A DNA stretch of 23,529 nt, from NCBI GenBank assembly GCA_016711875.1, contig JADJSD010000004.1, positions 1 through 23,529 of the forward strand, read 5' to 3'. The position numbers and the translations under genes were made by a program. This document shows positions 13,792 through 21,708 of the stretch, one piece after another (position 1 is the first letter of the stretch; every line of letters begins with the position of its first letter). Source of the DNA: Betaproteobacteria bacterium. Lineage in GTDB: Bacteria; Pseudomonadota; Gammaproteobacteria; Burkholderiales; Usitatibacteraceae. The notes below the pieces were generated by a model. It was not told the origin of the DNA and ran no database searches. It saw nothing but the letters and a program-made list of their open reading frames with translations.

Positions 13792-13802
13792 TTCGCCCTA
13801 CA
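13784..13802. promoter_or_regulatory. TGTAGG/CCTACA dyad upstream of the fibre genes
   Basis: An inverted repeat with 6-base arms and a 7-base spacer (TGTAGG, AATTCGC, CCTACA) lies about 180 bases upstream of the first subunit gene. Only the left arm is present at the equivalent place in repeat unit 1 (12903-12908). It may be an operator for an unknown regulator. Confidence 0.3.
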
Positions 13803-13853
13803 TATTGTGAGGGAACTCGCGGCGAGGTCCGAAGAGGGCCCTGGCTATCGCCC

Positions 13854-14318
13854 TCAGGCGCCGCCCGCGTAGCCCGCCTGCCGCCAGGCCTCGTAGACCG
13901 CCACGGCCACGGCATTGGACAGGTTGAGGCTGCGATTGCCGGGGACCATGGGCAGGCGGACCCGCCGTTCCGGCGGAAATTCGGCGAGGACGGCTTCGGG
14001 AAGGCCGGCCGTCTCGGGACCGAACACGAACACGTCCTTTTCGTCGAACACGAGGTCCTGGAAGGGCCGCGAGGCCCGCGTCGTGAAGGCGAACCGACGG
14101 CGCGAGCCGAGCACTTCAAGGCACGCCGCCCAATCCCGGTGAACGCTCGTCAGGGCGAGCTCGTGGTAGTCCAACCCGGCCCGCTTGAGCTGCCGGTCGT
14201 CCATCGAGAACCCGAGCGGCTCCACGAGGTGCAGCGGCGTGCCGGTATTCGCGCAAAGGCGAATGACATTGCCTGCGTTGGGGGGAATTTCCGGCTGGAA
14301 AAGAACGACGTCGACCAT
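13854..14318 (-). CDS. trmL: tRNA (cytidine(34)-2'-O)-methyltransferase TrmL
   Basis: SPOUT-family enzyme that 2'-O-methylates the wobble base of tRNA-Leu. The intact 154-residue frame begins MVDVVLFQPEIPPNAGNVIRL, the family-specific start, with ANTGTPLHLVEPLGF, FGPETAGLP at residues 99-107 and MVPGNRSLNLSN at 124-135, the two trefoil-knot SAM-binding loops. Its length is typical. It starts 3 bases after the comF stop, so the two are probably co-transcribed. A weak 6-bp hairpin (13834-13855) follows the stop. Confidence 0.95.
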   Translation of the reverse strand: MVDVVLFQPEIPPNAGNVIRLCANTGTPLHLVEPLGFSMDDRQLKRAGLDYHELALTSVHRDWAACLEVLGSRRRFAFTTRASRPFQDLVFDEKDVFVFGPETAGLPEAVLAEFPPERRVRLPMVPGNRSLNLSNAVAVAVYEAWRQAGYAGGA

Positions 14319-14321
14319 CGG

Positions 14322-15049
14322 TCAGGCGTTCCTTCCCGACGCCGGCGTCCGCGCCACGACCCAGCCTTCCACGCGCCAGGCACCGGACCGACGCAGTTCG
14401 CGGGCCAGGGCCTCCAGGGTTGCCCCCGTGGTGGTGACGTCATCGACGAGCGCCACCGTGAGGCCGTCGACCGCCGCGCACCGGAATGCCCCTCGCAGGT
14501 TGCGTTCGCGGGCGGTTCGGGCGAGCCCGGTCTGCGGCGGCGTGTGGCGCACCTTGCGAAGGAGCGACGGGTGCCAGGGAACATCCAGTTCCCTCGCCAC
14601 GCGATTCGCCAGCACCGCGGCGGGATTGAATCCGCGCTCCCGCAAGCGCCTGCCCGACGCGGGGGAAGGCAGGACCAGATCCGGGCGCGAGCGGGCCGCG
14701 ACCGCCTGCGCGAGCGCCGACCGAGAAAATCCCCCACCGCCAAGTCGCCCGCGAATTTGAAGCGCTGGACCAGCCGGTCCAGCGGAAACCGGTAGTCGAA
14801 GGCGGCGACGAGACCATCGAGCGCGCGCGGACGGCGCAGGCACCGGCCGCATACGCCGGGAACGGCCAGCGGGCGGGCGCAACCGGGGCACGCGTTGCCG
14901 GCGCGGGGCACCAGGCATTCGCAGTGGGAGCACAGGGGTCGCATGCCGGCATTGTCGAGGCAAAGGAGGCAGTCGCGCGACCCGAACAGCGCATGGGCGG
15001 CCGGTTCGCCTAATTTTTGTGCAATCGTCCGGGCCGAACGCCACCCCAC
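14322..15049 (-). CDS. comF: ComF-family phosphoribosyltransferase-like protein (one frameshift)
   Basis: The N-terminal zinc ribbon has four CxxC-like pairs (CLLC, CSHC, CPGC, CGRC), followed by ALDGLVAAFDYRFPLDRLVQRFKFAGDLAVGDFLG. After a break near 14740, consistent with one G lost from a run, come DLVLPSPASGRRLRERGFNPAAVLA, NLRGAF and the PRPP-binding loop VALVDDVTTTGATLEAL. ComF homologues take part in DNA uptake and recombination in competent bacteria. The start is uncertain: GTG at 15049 is the furthest upstream useful codon, and no ATG precedes the zinc ribbon in frame. The adjacent trmL and the divergent biotin operon fit the usual betaproteobacterial context. Confidence 0.85.
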
Positions 15050-15050
15050 T

Positions 15051-15079
15051 TTGACAGGAACTGAAAAATCCCGAATCAT
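15051..15079 (+). promoter_or_regulatory. Candidate sigma-70 promoter of the biotin operon
   Basis: A perfect -35 hexamer TTGACA (15051-15056) is followed after 17 bases by AATCAT (15074-15079), four of six matches to the -10 consensus. A start near 15086 would leave a leader of about 31 bases before the bioB GTG. It overlaps the 5' edge of comF. No BirA-type operator is visible. Confidence 0.55.
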
Positions 15080-15116
15080 CAGCAACTTGCACCCATCCTT
15101 TCCGGAAAGAGTTCCC

Positions 15117-16094
15117 GTGGACCACGCCGCCGCCGTCGAATTCCCCTCCCCTGCCGACCCCCGCACCCGGGCCTTGCGGAAGGAGGCGCTCGCGCTCCTC
15201 GACCTTCCCTTCAACGATCTTCTCTTCCGCGCGCAGACAATCCACCGTGAAAATTTCGATCCGAACAAGGTCCAGCGTTCCACGCTGCTGTCTATCAAGA
15301 CCGGGGGCTGCTCCGAGGATTGCGGCTACTGCCCTCAGTCGGCGCGCCACCCGGCCGGCGTCGAGAACGAGCCGATGCTCGCCGTCGATACCGTGGTCGA
15401 GGCCGCGAAGGCGGCCAAGGCCAACGGCGCCTCGCGCTTCTGCATGGGCGCGGCCTGGCGCGGACCCAAGGCGCGCGACCTGGAGCCGGTGCTCGACATG
15501 GTGCGGGAGGTGAAGAAGCTCGGCCTCGAGACGTGCTGCACCCTCGGCATGCTCAAGGACGGGCAGGCCGAGCAGCTGCGCGACGCCGGCCTCGACTACT
15601 ACAACCACAACCTCGACACCGCGCCCGAGTTCTACGGCGAGATCATCACCACGCGCGAATACCGCGACCGGCTCGACACGCTCGAGCGCGTGCGCGGCGC
15701 CGGCATCCACGTGTGCAGCGGCGGCATCGTCGGCATGGGCGAATCGCGAGCCGAGCGCGCGGGCCTGCTGGCGCAACTCGCCGGCCTGGATCCGCAGCCC
15801 GAGTCGGTTCCCATCAACCAGTTGGTGCAAGTGGAGGGCACGCCCCTCGCCGGCACGGACGCCTTCCCGTGGACGGAGTTCGTGCGCACCATCGCGGTCG
15901 CGCGGATCCTCCTGCCGAAGAGCTTCGTGCGGCTGTCCGCCGGCCGCACGCAGATGCACGAGGCCGTGCAGGCGCTCTGCTTCCTGGCGGGCGCCAACTC
16001 CATCTTCTACGGCGAGAAGCTCCTCACCACGGGCAACCCCGAGGTCGCGCGCGACGACGCGCTCTTCGCCGCGCTCGGCATCTCGCCGGCCTGA
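15117..16094 (+). CDS. bioB: Biotin synthase
   Basis: Radical SAM enzyme inserting sulfur into dethiobiotin. The intact 325-residue frame has the 4Fe-4S motif C65-x3-C69-x2-C72 (GGCSEDCGYC), then SRFCMGAAWRGP, LETCCTLGML, YYNHNLDTAPEFYGEIITTR, CSGGIVGMGE, VPINQLVQVEGTPL and the C-terminal RLSAGRTQMHEAVQALCFLAGANSIFYGEKLLTTGNPE. The GTG at 15117 is chosen because GGAAAGAG lies 5 bases upstream and it gives the standard N-terminus length; the open frame extends further back but without similarity. It is the first gene of bioBFHCD. Confidence 0.97.
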   Translation: MDHAAAVEFPSPADPRTRALRKEALALLDLPFNDLLFRAQTIHRENFDPNKVQRSTLLSIKTGGCSEDCGYCPQSARHPAGVENEPMLAVDTVVEAAKAAKANGASRFCMGAAWRGPKARDLEPVLDMVREVKKLGLETCCTLGMLKDGQAEQLRDAGLDYYNHNLDTAPEFYGEIITTREYRDRLDTLERVRGAGIHVCSGGIVGMGESRAERAGLLAQLAGLDPQPESVPINQLVQVEGTPLAGTDAFPWTEFVRTIAVARILLPKSFVRLSAGRTQMHEAVQALCFLAGANSIFYGEKLLTTGNPEVARDDALFAALGISPA

Positions 16095-16096
16095 CG

Positions 16097-17261
16097 TTGG
16101 GTGCCTTCGCGGGCATCGCGCGCATCCGGCGCGAGCTCGACGGGCTCGCGCGCGAGGGCCTCCTGCGCGAACGCCGCACCCTCGATTCGCCGCAGGGCGC
16201 CACCGTCCGCGAGGGCGGGGCGACGCTCGCCAATTTCGCCTCCAATGACTACCTGGGCCTCGCGAACGACCCGCGCGTGATCGAGGCGGCTCGCGCCGCA
16301 CTCGGGCGGTACGGATTCGGCGCGGGCGCTTCGCCGCTCGTCGTCGGGCACACGCGCGCGCACGAGGAGGCCGAACAGGCCTTCGCCGTTTTCACCGGTC
16401 ATCCCCGCGCCCTGCTGTTCGCGAACGGCTACGCGGCCAACCTCGGCATCGTGGCCTCCTTGGCCGATCGCGAGTCCGCCGTGTTCGCCGACCGCCTCGA
16501 CCACGCGTGCCTCGTCGATGGCGCGCGGCTCTCGCGAGCCGGCTTCCATCGCTACCCTCACGGCGACCTCGCGGTGCTGGAGCGGCAGCTCGCCGCCTCC
16601 GAAGCCCGCACGCGGCTCATCGCGACGGATGCCGTCTTCAGCATGGACGGCGATCTCGCGCCGCTGCCCGGAGTGCTCCGCACTCGCCGATCGCTTCGAC
16701 GCCTGGCTCGTGGTCGATGACGCGCACGGCATCGGCGTGCTCGGCCGGGGACGCGGAACGCTCGCGCATTTCGGCATCGCGTCCGAACGCGTCGTGTATA
16801 TGGCGACCCTGGGCAAGGCGCTCGGCGGCTACGGCGCCTTCGTGACCGGCGCGCCCGAAGTCGTCGAATGGCTGATGCAGCGGGCCCGCCCCTACGTCTT
16901 CTCGACCGCGCTGCCGCCCGCCGCCGCCGCGGCGGCGAGCGCGGCATTGGCGATCGTCGCGGCCGAACCCGATCGCATCGAGCGACTTCACGCGAACATC
17001 GCCGCGTTCCGCGAGGCACTCGCGCTGGCCGGAATCGCCGGCTCCTCGCCGACCGCCATCCAGCCCGTGCTCGTGGGCGATCCGATTCGTGCCGTGTCCC
17101 TGTCCGCGCGCCTTCGCGAACGGGGCCACCTCGTGCCCGCGATCCGACCGCCCACGGTGCCTGCCGGCACCTCCCGCCTGCGCGTATCGCTCACCTCGGA
17201 ACATTCGGCGGCGCAGGTGGCCTCGCTCGTGCGCGATCTCGCCGAGGCCCTCGCCACGTGA
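16097..17261 (+). CDS. bioF: 8-amino-7-oxononanoate synthase (one frameshift)
   Basis: PLP-dependent condensation of pimeloyl-ACP/CoA with alanine. Visible elements are ANFASNDYLGLANDPRV, GFGAGASPLVVGHTRAHEEAE, DRLDHACLVDGARLS, TDAVFSMDGDLAPLPG, VVDDAHGIGVLG and the PLP-lysine segment ATLGKALGGYGAF (Lys about residue 240), then RPYVFSTALPP. One break near 16680 fits a lost GC dinucleotide in a GCGC run and would restore VLRALADRFDAWL. The stop is TGA 17259-17261. The start is not certain: TTG 16097, two bases after the bioB stop, is the best in-frame candidate, and no ATG occurs near it. Confidence 0.92.
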
Positions 17262-18019
17262 CGCTGCACGTCGACCGGTTCGGGGCCGGTCCGGACCTCG
17301 TGCTCCTGCACGGCTGGGCGCTGCACGGTGGCGCCTGGTCCGAAGTAGCCGGTCGCCTCGCCGCGAGATTTCGACTCCACGTGATCGACCTGCCCGGCCA
17401 CGGTCTCTCGCCCGGGCTGCCCTTCACCGATCTCGAATCGCTCGCCGCGCAAGTGGCCCCCGCCGTACCCAACGGCAGCGCGATCTGCGGCTGGTCGCTC
17501 GGGGCGCTGGTGGCGATGCATCTGTCGACGGTGGCCACGCTCGGCATCCGCGCCCTGGGCCTCGTGGCGGCAACGCCTTCATTCGTGACGCGCGAAGGCT
17601 GGATTTCGGGCATCGCGCCGCCGGTGCTGGAAGAATTCCGGCGGAACTTGGGGCTCGATCGCTCGGCCACCGTGCGCGCCTTCCTGCAACTCAACGCGCG
17701 CGGGGCGAGCGGCGCGCGGGCCTGCGTTCGCCGGCTCGAGGCGATGCGGGACGAAAGACCGGCGCCCGCGGGCGTCGCGCTCGCTGCCGGTCTCGACGTG
17801 CTTGCGACCGCGGACCTGCGTGCCCGAACGGCGGCGATCGCGCAGCCCGCGGTGGTGATCCATGGCCTGCGCGACGAACTCGTTCCGGCCGATGCCGGCC
17901 GCCTCCTTGCGGCCGCGATGCCGAACGCGCGCTTCGTCGGCATCGACGACGCGGCCCATGCCGTGCTCCTCACCCACGCCGAAGCGCTCACGAGCGCCCT
18001 GGAGTCGATCGATGGATGA
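17258..18019 (+). CDS. bioH: Pimeloyl-ACP methyl ester carboxylesterase
   Basis: Alpha/beta hydrolase that removes the methyl group from pimeloyl-ACP methyl ester, ending the BioC-BioH pimelate pathway. The 253-residue frame shows LVLLHGWALHGGAW (oxyanion HGW), IDLPGHGLS, the nucleophile elbow CGWSLGALVA (Ser80), and the acid and histidine in HGLRDELVP (about Asp206) and DDAAHAVLLTH (about His234). The GTG at 17258 overlaps the bioF stop (GTGA). Coding sequence is intact, and length is normal for the family. Confidence 0.95.
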   Translation: MTLHVDRFGAGPDLVLLHGWALHGGAWSEVAGRLAARFRLHVIDLPGHGLSPGLPFTDLESLAAQVAPAVPNGSAICGWSLGALVAMHLSTVATLGIRALGLVAATPSFVTREGWISGIAPPVLEEFRRNLGLDRSATVRAFLQLNARGASGARACVRRLEAMRDERPAPAGVALAAGLDVLATADLRARTAAIAQPAVVIHGLRDELVPADAGRLLAAAMPNARFVGIDDAAHAVLLTHAEALTSALESIDG

Positions 18020-18887
18020 ACCCGCGCGACCGGTGAAACGCGACGTGCGGCGAGCGTTCGACCGCGCGGCGCTCACCTACGACGGCGCCGCGATCCTCCA
18101 ACGGGAGATTTGCGGTCGGCTCCTCGAACACCTCGACCCCATGCGTCTCGAGCCGCACCGCGTCGTGGACCTGGGCTGCGGAACCGGGCACGCGTTCGAG
18201 GCGCTCGCAAGGCGCTACCCGGGTGCAGGCCTCGTCGGACTCGACCTCGCGCCGGCCATGCTCGCCCGCGCGCGCGAACGTTCGCCCTGGTGGCGCCGAG
18301 CATTCGGCGCCGCGTCGCCGGCTCTCGTGTGCGCCGATGCGGAGTCGCTGCCGCTCGCCGACCGCAGCGTGCAGCTCGTCTTCTCGAACCTCGCGCTGCA
18401 GTGGTGCGACCCGGCGGCGGCCTTCGCCGAGGCCGCGCGCGTGCTCGAGCCCGGCGGGCTCCTGCTCTTTTCCACCTTCGGGCCGGATACGCTCCGCGAG
18501 CTGCGCGCCGCGTTCGCCGAAGCCGACGGGGCTCCCCACGTGAACGCCTTCGTCGACATGCACGACCTGGGCGACGCGCTCGTGGCAGCGGGCCTCTCGG
18601 ATCCGGTGATGGACATGGAGATCCTCACGATGGAATACGACACCGCCGGGGCCGTCGCGCGCGACCTCAAGGCGATCGGCGCCGTGAATTCCCTGGCGGC
18701 ACGCTCCCGCGGCCTGCCGGGGCGCGCCCGCTGGGAGCGCATGACGAAGGCTTACGAGCGCTTTCGCCGCGACGGCCGGCTGCCCGCCACGTTCGAGGTC
18801 GTGTACGGCCATGCGTGGAAGGTGCCTCCCCGGAAGCTGGCCGATGGCCGGCAAGTGGTCGAGTTCGCCCCGAGGGCCCCGCGATGA
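18012..18887 (+). CDS. bioC: Malonyl-ACP O-methyltransferase
   Basis: SAM-dependent methyltransferase that methylates malonyl-ACP so fatty-acid synthesis can build the pimeloyl chain. The intact 291-residue frame has the N-terminal VRRAFDRAALTYDGAAILQREI, the SAM motif VVDLGCGTGHAFEAL (from residue 51), LVGLDLAPAMLARAR, CADAESLPLADRSVQLVFSNLALQWC, LEPGGLLLFSTFGPDTLRELRAAF and FVDMHDLGDALVAAGL, all typical of BioC. The ATG at 18012 overlaps the end of bioH by 8 bases. Confidence 0.96.
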   Translation: MDEPARPVKRDVRRAFDRAALTYDGAAILQREICGRLLEHLDPMRLEPHRVVDLGCGTGHAFEALARRYPGAGLVGLDLAPAMLARARERSPWWRRAFGAASPALVCADAESLPLADRSVQLVFSNLALQWCDPAAAFAEAARVLEPGGLLLFSTFGPDTLRELRAAFAEADGAPHVNAFVDMHDLGDALVAAGLSDPVMDMEILTMEYDTAGAVARDLKAIGAVNSLAARSRGLPGRARWERMTKAYERFRRDGRLPATFEVVYGHAWKVPPRKLADGRQVVEFAPRAPR

Positions 18888-19569
18888 GGGGCGTCTTCGT
18901 CACCGGCACGGATACGGGGGTCGGCAAGACCCTCGCCGCCTGCGTGCTCGTGCACGCGCTGCGCGGCGGGGCCTGGCGCCCTGGCCCATGAAGCCCATCG
19001 CCGCCGGCGCCATCGCCGCGGCCGAGGGGCTCGCGAACGAGGACACGCTGGCGCTCGCGCATGCCGCCGCCGGCTTCGCCGCACCGCTCGCCACGATGAC
19101 GCCGATTCTTCTCGCCGAGCCCTTGGCGCCGCACATCGCGGCCGAGCGCGGGGGGCGCGAGCTTTCGCTCGACCCCGTGCTCGCGGCCTGGCGTACGCGC
19201 CCCGCGGGCACGTTCGCGGTCATCGAGGGGGTCGGCGGCTTCCGGGTGCCGCTCGGGCCGGCCCTCGACACCGTGGACCTCGCGCGCGCCTTCGGCCTGC
19301 CCGTCGTCCTCGTGGTCGGGCTTCGACTGGGTTGCCTGAATCACGCGCTCCTCACCGCCGAGTCGATCGCGCATGCGGGACTGCCCTTCGCCGGCTGGAT
19401 CGCGAATCTCGTCGACCCCGCGATGGCGGTGCCCGACGAGAACGTGGCCGCCCTCGCCGCCCGGCTTCCAGCCCCGCTCCTGGGGCGCCTGCCGCATGCG
19501 CCGGGCGCCGATCCGCGCGCTCTCGCCGCGAATCTCGACCTCGCGCCGCTCCTTCGCGCGGCGCCATGA
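18884..19569 (+). CDS. bioD: ATP-dependent dethiobiotin synthetase (one frameshift)
   Basis: Closes the ureido ring of dethiobiotin from DAPA, CO2 and ATP. The P-loop GTDTGVGKT is at residues 8-16, MKPIAAG follows the break, then TPILLAEPLAPHIAA, FAVIEGVGGFRVPL, VVLVVGLRLGCLNHALLTAESI and PAPLLGRLPH. The break near 18985 is explained by CCCC read as CCC; restoring one C gives a continuous GAWRPGPMKPIAAG. The ATG overlaps the bioC stop (ATGA at 18884-18887), and the stop overlaps the next gene the same way. Confidence 0.94.
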
Positions 19570-20211
19570 AGGCCGTGCTCTTCGACCTCGACGGCACGCT
19601 CACGGATCCGCGCGAGGGCATCACGCGCTCCATCGCCTACGCACTCGAGCGCATGGGCCACGCGCCGCCGCCCCTCGACGAACTCACCTTCGCCATCGGC
19701 CCGCCGCTGCGCGCTTCGCTCGCGAAGCTGATCGGCACCGACGCTCGCGATGCGGTCGAGCGCGCCATCGGCCACTATCGCGAGCGGTTCGCCGACGTCG
19801 GCCTCTTCGAGAACGCGCCGTACGAGGGCGTCACCGAGGCCCTGGCCCGCCTGCGCGAGGCGGGCCTGCCCCTCTTCGTCGCCACTTCCAAGCCCCGCGT
19901 CTACGCCGAGCGGATCGTCCGCCACTTCGCGCTCGACGCGCACTTCGAAGCCGTTCACGGCTGCGAGCTCGATGGCACGCGCGAAGACAAGCGCGACCTG
20001 CTGGCCCACCTGCTGCCGCACCATGGCCTCGACCCGGGCGCGACGGCGATGGTCGGCGACCGCGGCGCCGACATGGTCGCGGCGCGCCACCACGGCACGC
20101 GCCGTCGGCGTCCTCTGGGGTTATGGCAGCCGCGACGAGCTGCAAGCGGCGGGTGCGAGCCATTGCGCCGCGGCCCCCGGCGACCTCGCGCCGATCCTGC
20201 TCGGCGCCTAG
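19566..20211 (+). CDS. HAD-superfamily phosphatase, Gph/PGP-like (one frameshift)
   Basis: Motif I is FDLDGTLTDP near the N-terminus, followed by an alpha-helical cap (GITRSIAYALERMG, GPPLRASLAKLIGT), motif II in LFVATSKP, and motif IV AMVGDRGADMVAARHHGT. The C-terminus RAVGVLWGYGSRDEL, WGYG being typical of phosphoglycolate phosphatase-like HADs, follows a break near 20100 that fits loss of one GC from a GCGC run. About 215 residues. The substrate cannot be told; phosphoglycolate, 5'-nucleotides or another small phosphate ester are possible. It overlaps bioD by 4 bases and so is probably transcribed with the biotin genes. It might be unrelated to biotin. Confidence 0.88.
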
Positions 20212-20216
20212 CCCGC

Positions 20217-20231
20217 GCACCAAACCGGTCC
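20217..20231. promoter_or_regulatory. NtrC-type binding site, distal
   Basis: The sequence GCACC-AAACC-GGTCC differs in one base from the NtrC dyad core GCACC-N5-GGTGC. Its centre (20224) is 33 bp, three helical turns, from the proximal site and about 108 bases upstream of the predicted start. It begins 5 bases after the stop of the HAD gene. Confidence 0.6.
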
Positions 20232-20249
20232 CGCCCACAGGGCATTCAG

Positions 20250-20264
20250 GCACCGCAACGGTGC
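20250..20264. promoter_or_regulatory. NtrC-type binding site, proximal
   Basis: GCACC-GCAAC-GGTGC is a perfect match to the NtrC dyad core. Its centre (20257) is about 75 bases upstream of the predicted sigma-54 start. Together with the distal site it forms the paired arrangement known from NtrC enhancers such as glnA. Confidence 0.7.
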
Positions 20265-20305
20265 GGGCTTGTCGTGGTGCGCGGCGCCCCGCAGCGAGAC
20301 CCTCG

Positions 20306-20321
20306 TGGCACGGATGCTGCT
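20306..20321 (+). promoter_or_regulatory. Sigma-54 (-24/-12) promoter
   Basis: TGGCACG-GATG-CTGCT matches the consensus TGGCACG-N4-TTGCW with one mismatch and has the required 10 bases between the GG and GC pairs. Transcription would start near 20332, giving a short leader before the ATG at 20356, which is preceded by GAGGTG. Confidence 0.75.
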
Positions 20322-20355
20322 AACTCCCGTGCATCCGAAACCGCGAGGTGTCCCG

Positions 20356-21696
20356 ATGAGTCTCTTCCGCAATCCGTTCGACGGCGAAACCAACCTCACC
20401 TGCGCCTGCGGCCGCCATGCCTCGCAGGCCGAGCATGACGTCGACGCCGAAAAGCTCTCCCGCCAGGCCCTCGAGAACGCCGTGATGCGTTCGCTCTTCC
20501 CGCGGGACGCCGAGCGGCGTCGCTTCATCCGATCCGTGGGAGCCGGCACCGCCTCCGCCGCGATCGCGAGCCTCTTCCCCTTCGGCGCGCTGGAGGCCAT
20601 GGCGCAGGACAAGGGAAAGATCGAGAAGAAGGACCTGAAGCTCGGCTTCATCCCGATCACCTGCGCGACGCCGCTCATCATGTCCGCGCCCCTGGGCTTC
20701 TACGAGAAGCAGGGCCTCAACGTGACGCTCGTGAAGACCGCGGGCTGGGCGCTCATCCGCGACAAGACGATGAACAAGGAGTACGACGCCTCTCACCTGC
20801 TGGCCCCGATGCCCCTCGCCATCTCCCTGGGCGTGGGTTCCGGTGCCATGCCGATGCAGGTGGCCACGATCCAGAACTCCAACGGCCAGGCGATCACGCT
20901 CGCCATGAAGCACAAGGACAAGCGCGACCCGAAGAAATGGAAGGGCTTCAAGTTCGCCGTGCCTTTCGAGTTCTCGATGCACAACTTCCTCCTGCGCTAC
21001 TACGTGGCCGAGCACGGGCTCGATCCCGACAAGGACATCCAGATCCGCGTCGTGCCGCCGCCCGAGATGGTCGCGAACCTGCGCGCCGGCAACATCGACG
21101 GCTACCTGGGCCCGGACCCCTTCAACCAGCGCGCCGTCTACGACCAGGTCGGGTTCATCCACCTGCTCACAAAGGAGCTCTGGGACGGCCACCCCTGCTG
21201 CTCCCTGGGCGTGAGGAGCGAGTGGGTGAAGGAGAACCCGAACACCTTCGCCGCGCTCTACCGCGCGATCCTCAACGCCGCCGCCATGGCAGCGAGCCCC
21301 GGCAACCGCACGACCATCGCCAACGCGATCGCCCCGGCCAATTACCTCAACCAGCCGGTGCCGGTCCTCGAGCAGGTCCTCACGGGCAAGTACGCGGATG
21401 GCCTGGGCGACGTGAAGAATGACCCCGGCCGCATCGAGTTCGACCCGGTGCCCTGGAACGCGCTGGGCATCTGGATTCTCTCGCAGATGAAGCGCTGGAG
21501 CTACCTCAAGGGCGACGTGAAGTACAAGGAGATCGTCGACCAGGTCTACCTCATGACGGACGCGAAGAAGCGCATGAAGGAGGAAGGCATCCTCGCGCCG
21601 GCCGACATGCCCAAGAAGATCATCGTGATGGGCAAGGCCTTCGACGCCTCGAAGCCCGACGCCTACGTGAGCAGTTTCGCCATCAAGCGAACCTAG
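20356..21696 (+). CDS. NrtA/CmpA/CynA-family ABC transporter substrate-binding protein (Tat-exported)
   Basis: The 446-residue frame is intact. Residues 1-50 precede the signal and carry a cysteine/histidine motif C16-A-C18-G-R-H21. A twin-arginine signal follows (RRRFIRSVGAG at 54-64, hydrophobic run, AMA cleavage at about 83). The mature part starts KKDLKLGFIPITCATPLIMSAPLGFYEKQGLNVTLVK and continues with KGFKFAVPFEFSMHNFLLRYYVAEHGLDPDKDIQI, PPPEMVANLRAGNIDGYLGPDPFNQRAVYDQVGF, NPNTFAALYRAIL and RIEFDPVPWNALGIWILSQMKRW, as in nitrate/nitrite, bicarbonate and cyanate binders. The ligand cannot be fixed by eye; a possible cynS start downstream favours cyanate. Expression is probably NtrC/sigma-54 controlled. 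Confidence 0.93.
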   Translation: MSLFRNPFDGETNLTCACGRHASQAEHDVDAEKLSRQALENAVMRSLFPRDAERRRFIRSVGAGTASAAIASLFPFGALEAMAQDKGKIEKKDLKLGFIPITCATPLIMSAPLGFYEKQGLNVTLVKTAGWALIRDKTMNKEYDASHLLAPMPLAISLGVGSGAMPMQVATIQNSNGQAITLAMKHKDKRDPKKWKGFKFAVPFEFSMHNFLLRYYVAEHGLDPDKDIQIRVVPPPEMVANLRAGNIDGYLGPDPFNQRAVYDQVGFIHLLTKELWDGHPCCSLGVRSEWVKENPNTFAALYRAILNAAAMAASPGNRTTIANAIAPANYLNQPVPVLEQVLTGKYADGLGDVKNDPGRIEFDPVPWNALGIWILSQMKRWSYLKGDVKYKEIVDQVYLMTDAKKRMKEEGILAPADMPKKIIVMGKAFDASKPDAYVSSFAIKRT

Positions 21697-21708
21697 GCGG
21701 GCCTGTCC

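Noticed and set aside
13834..13855. Terminator after trmL
   Set aside because: Only a 6-bp stem with a 10-base loop and no T tract; too weak to list as a terminator.
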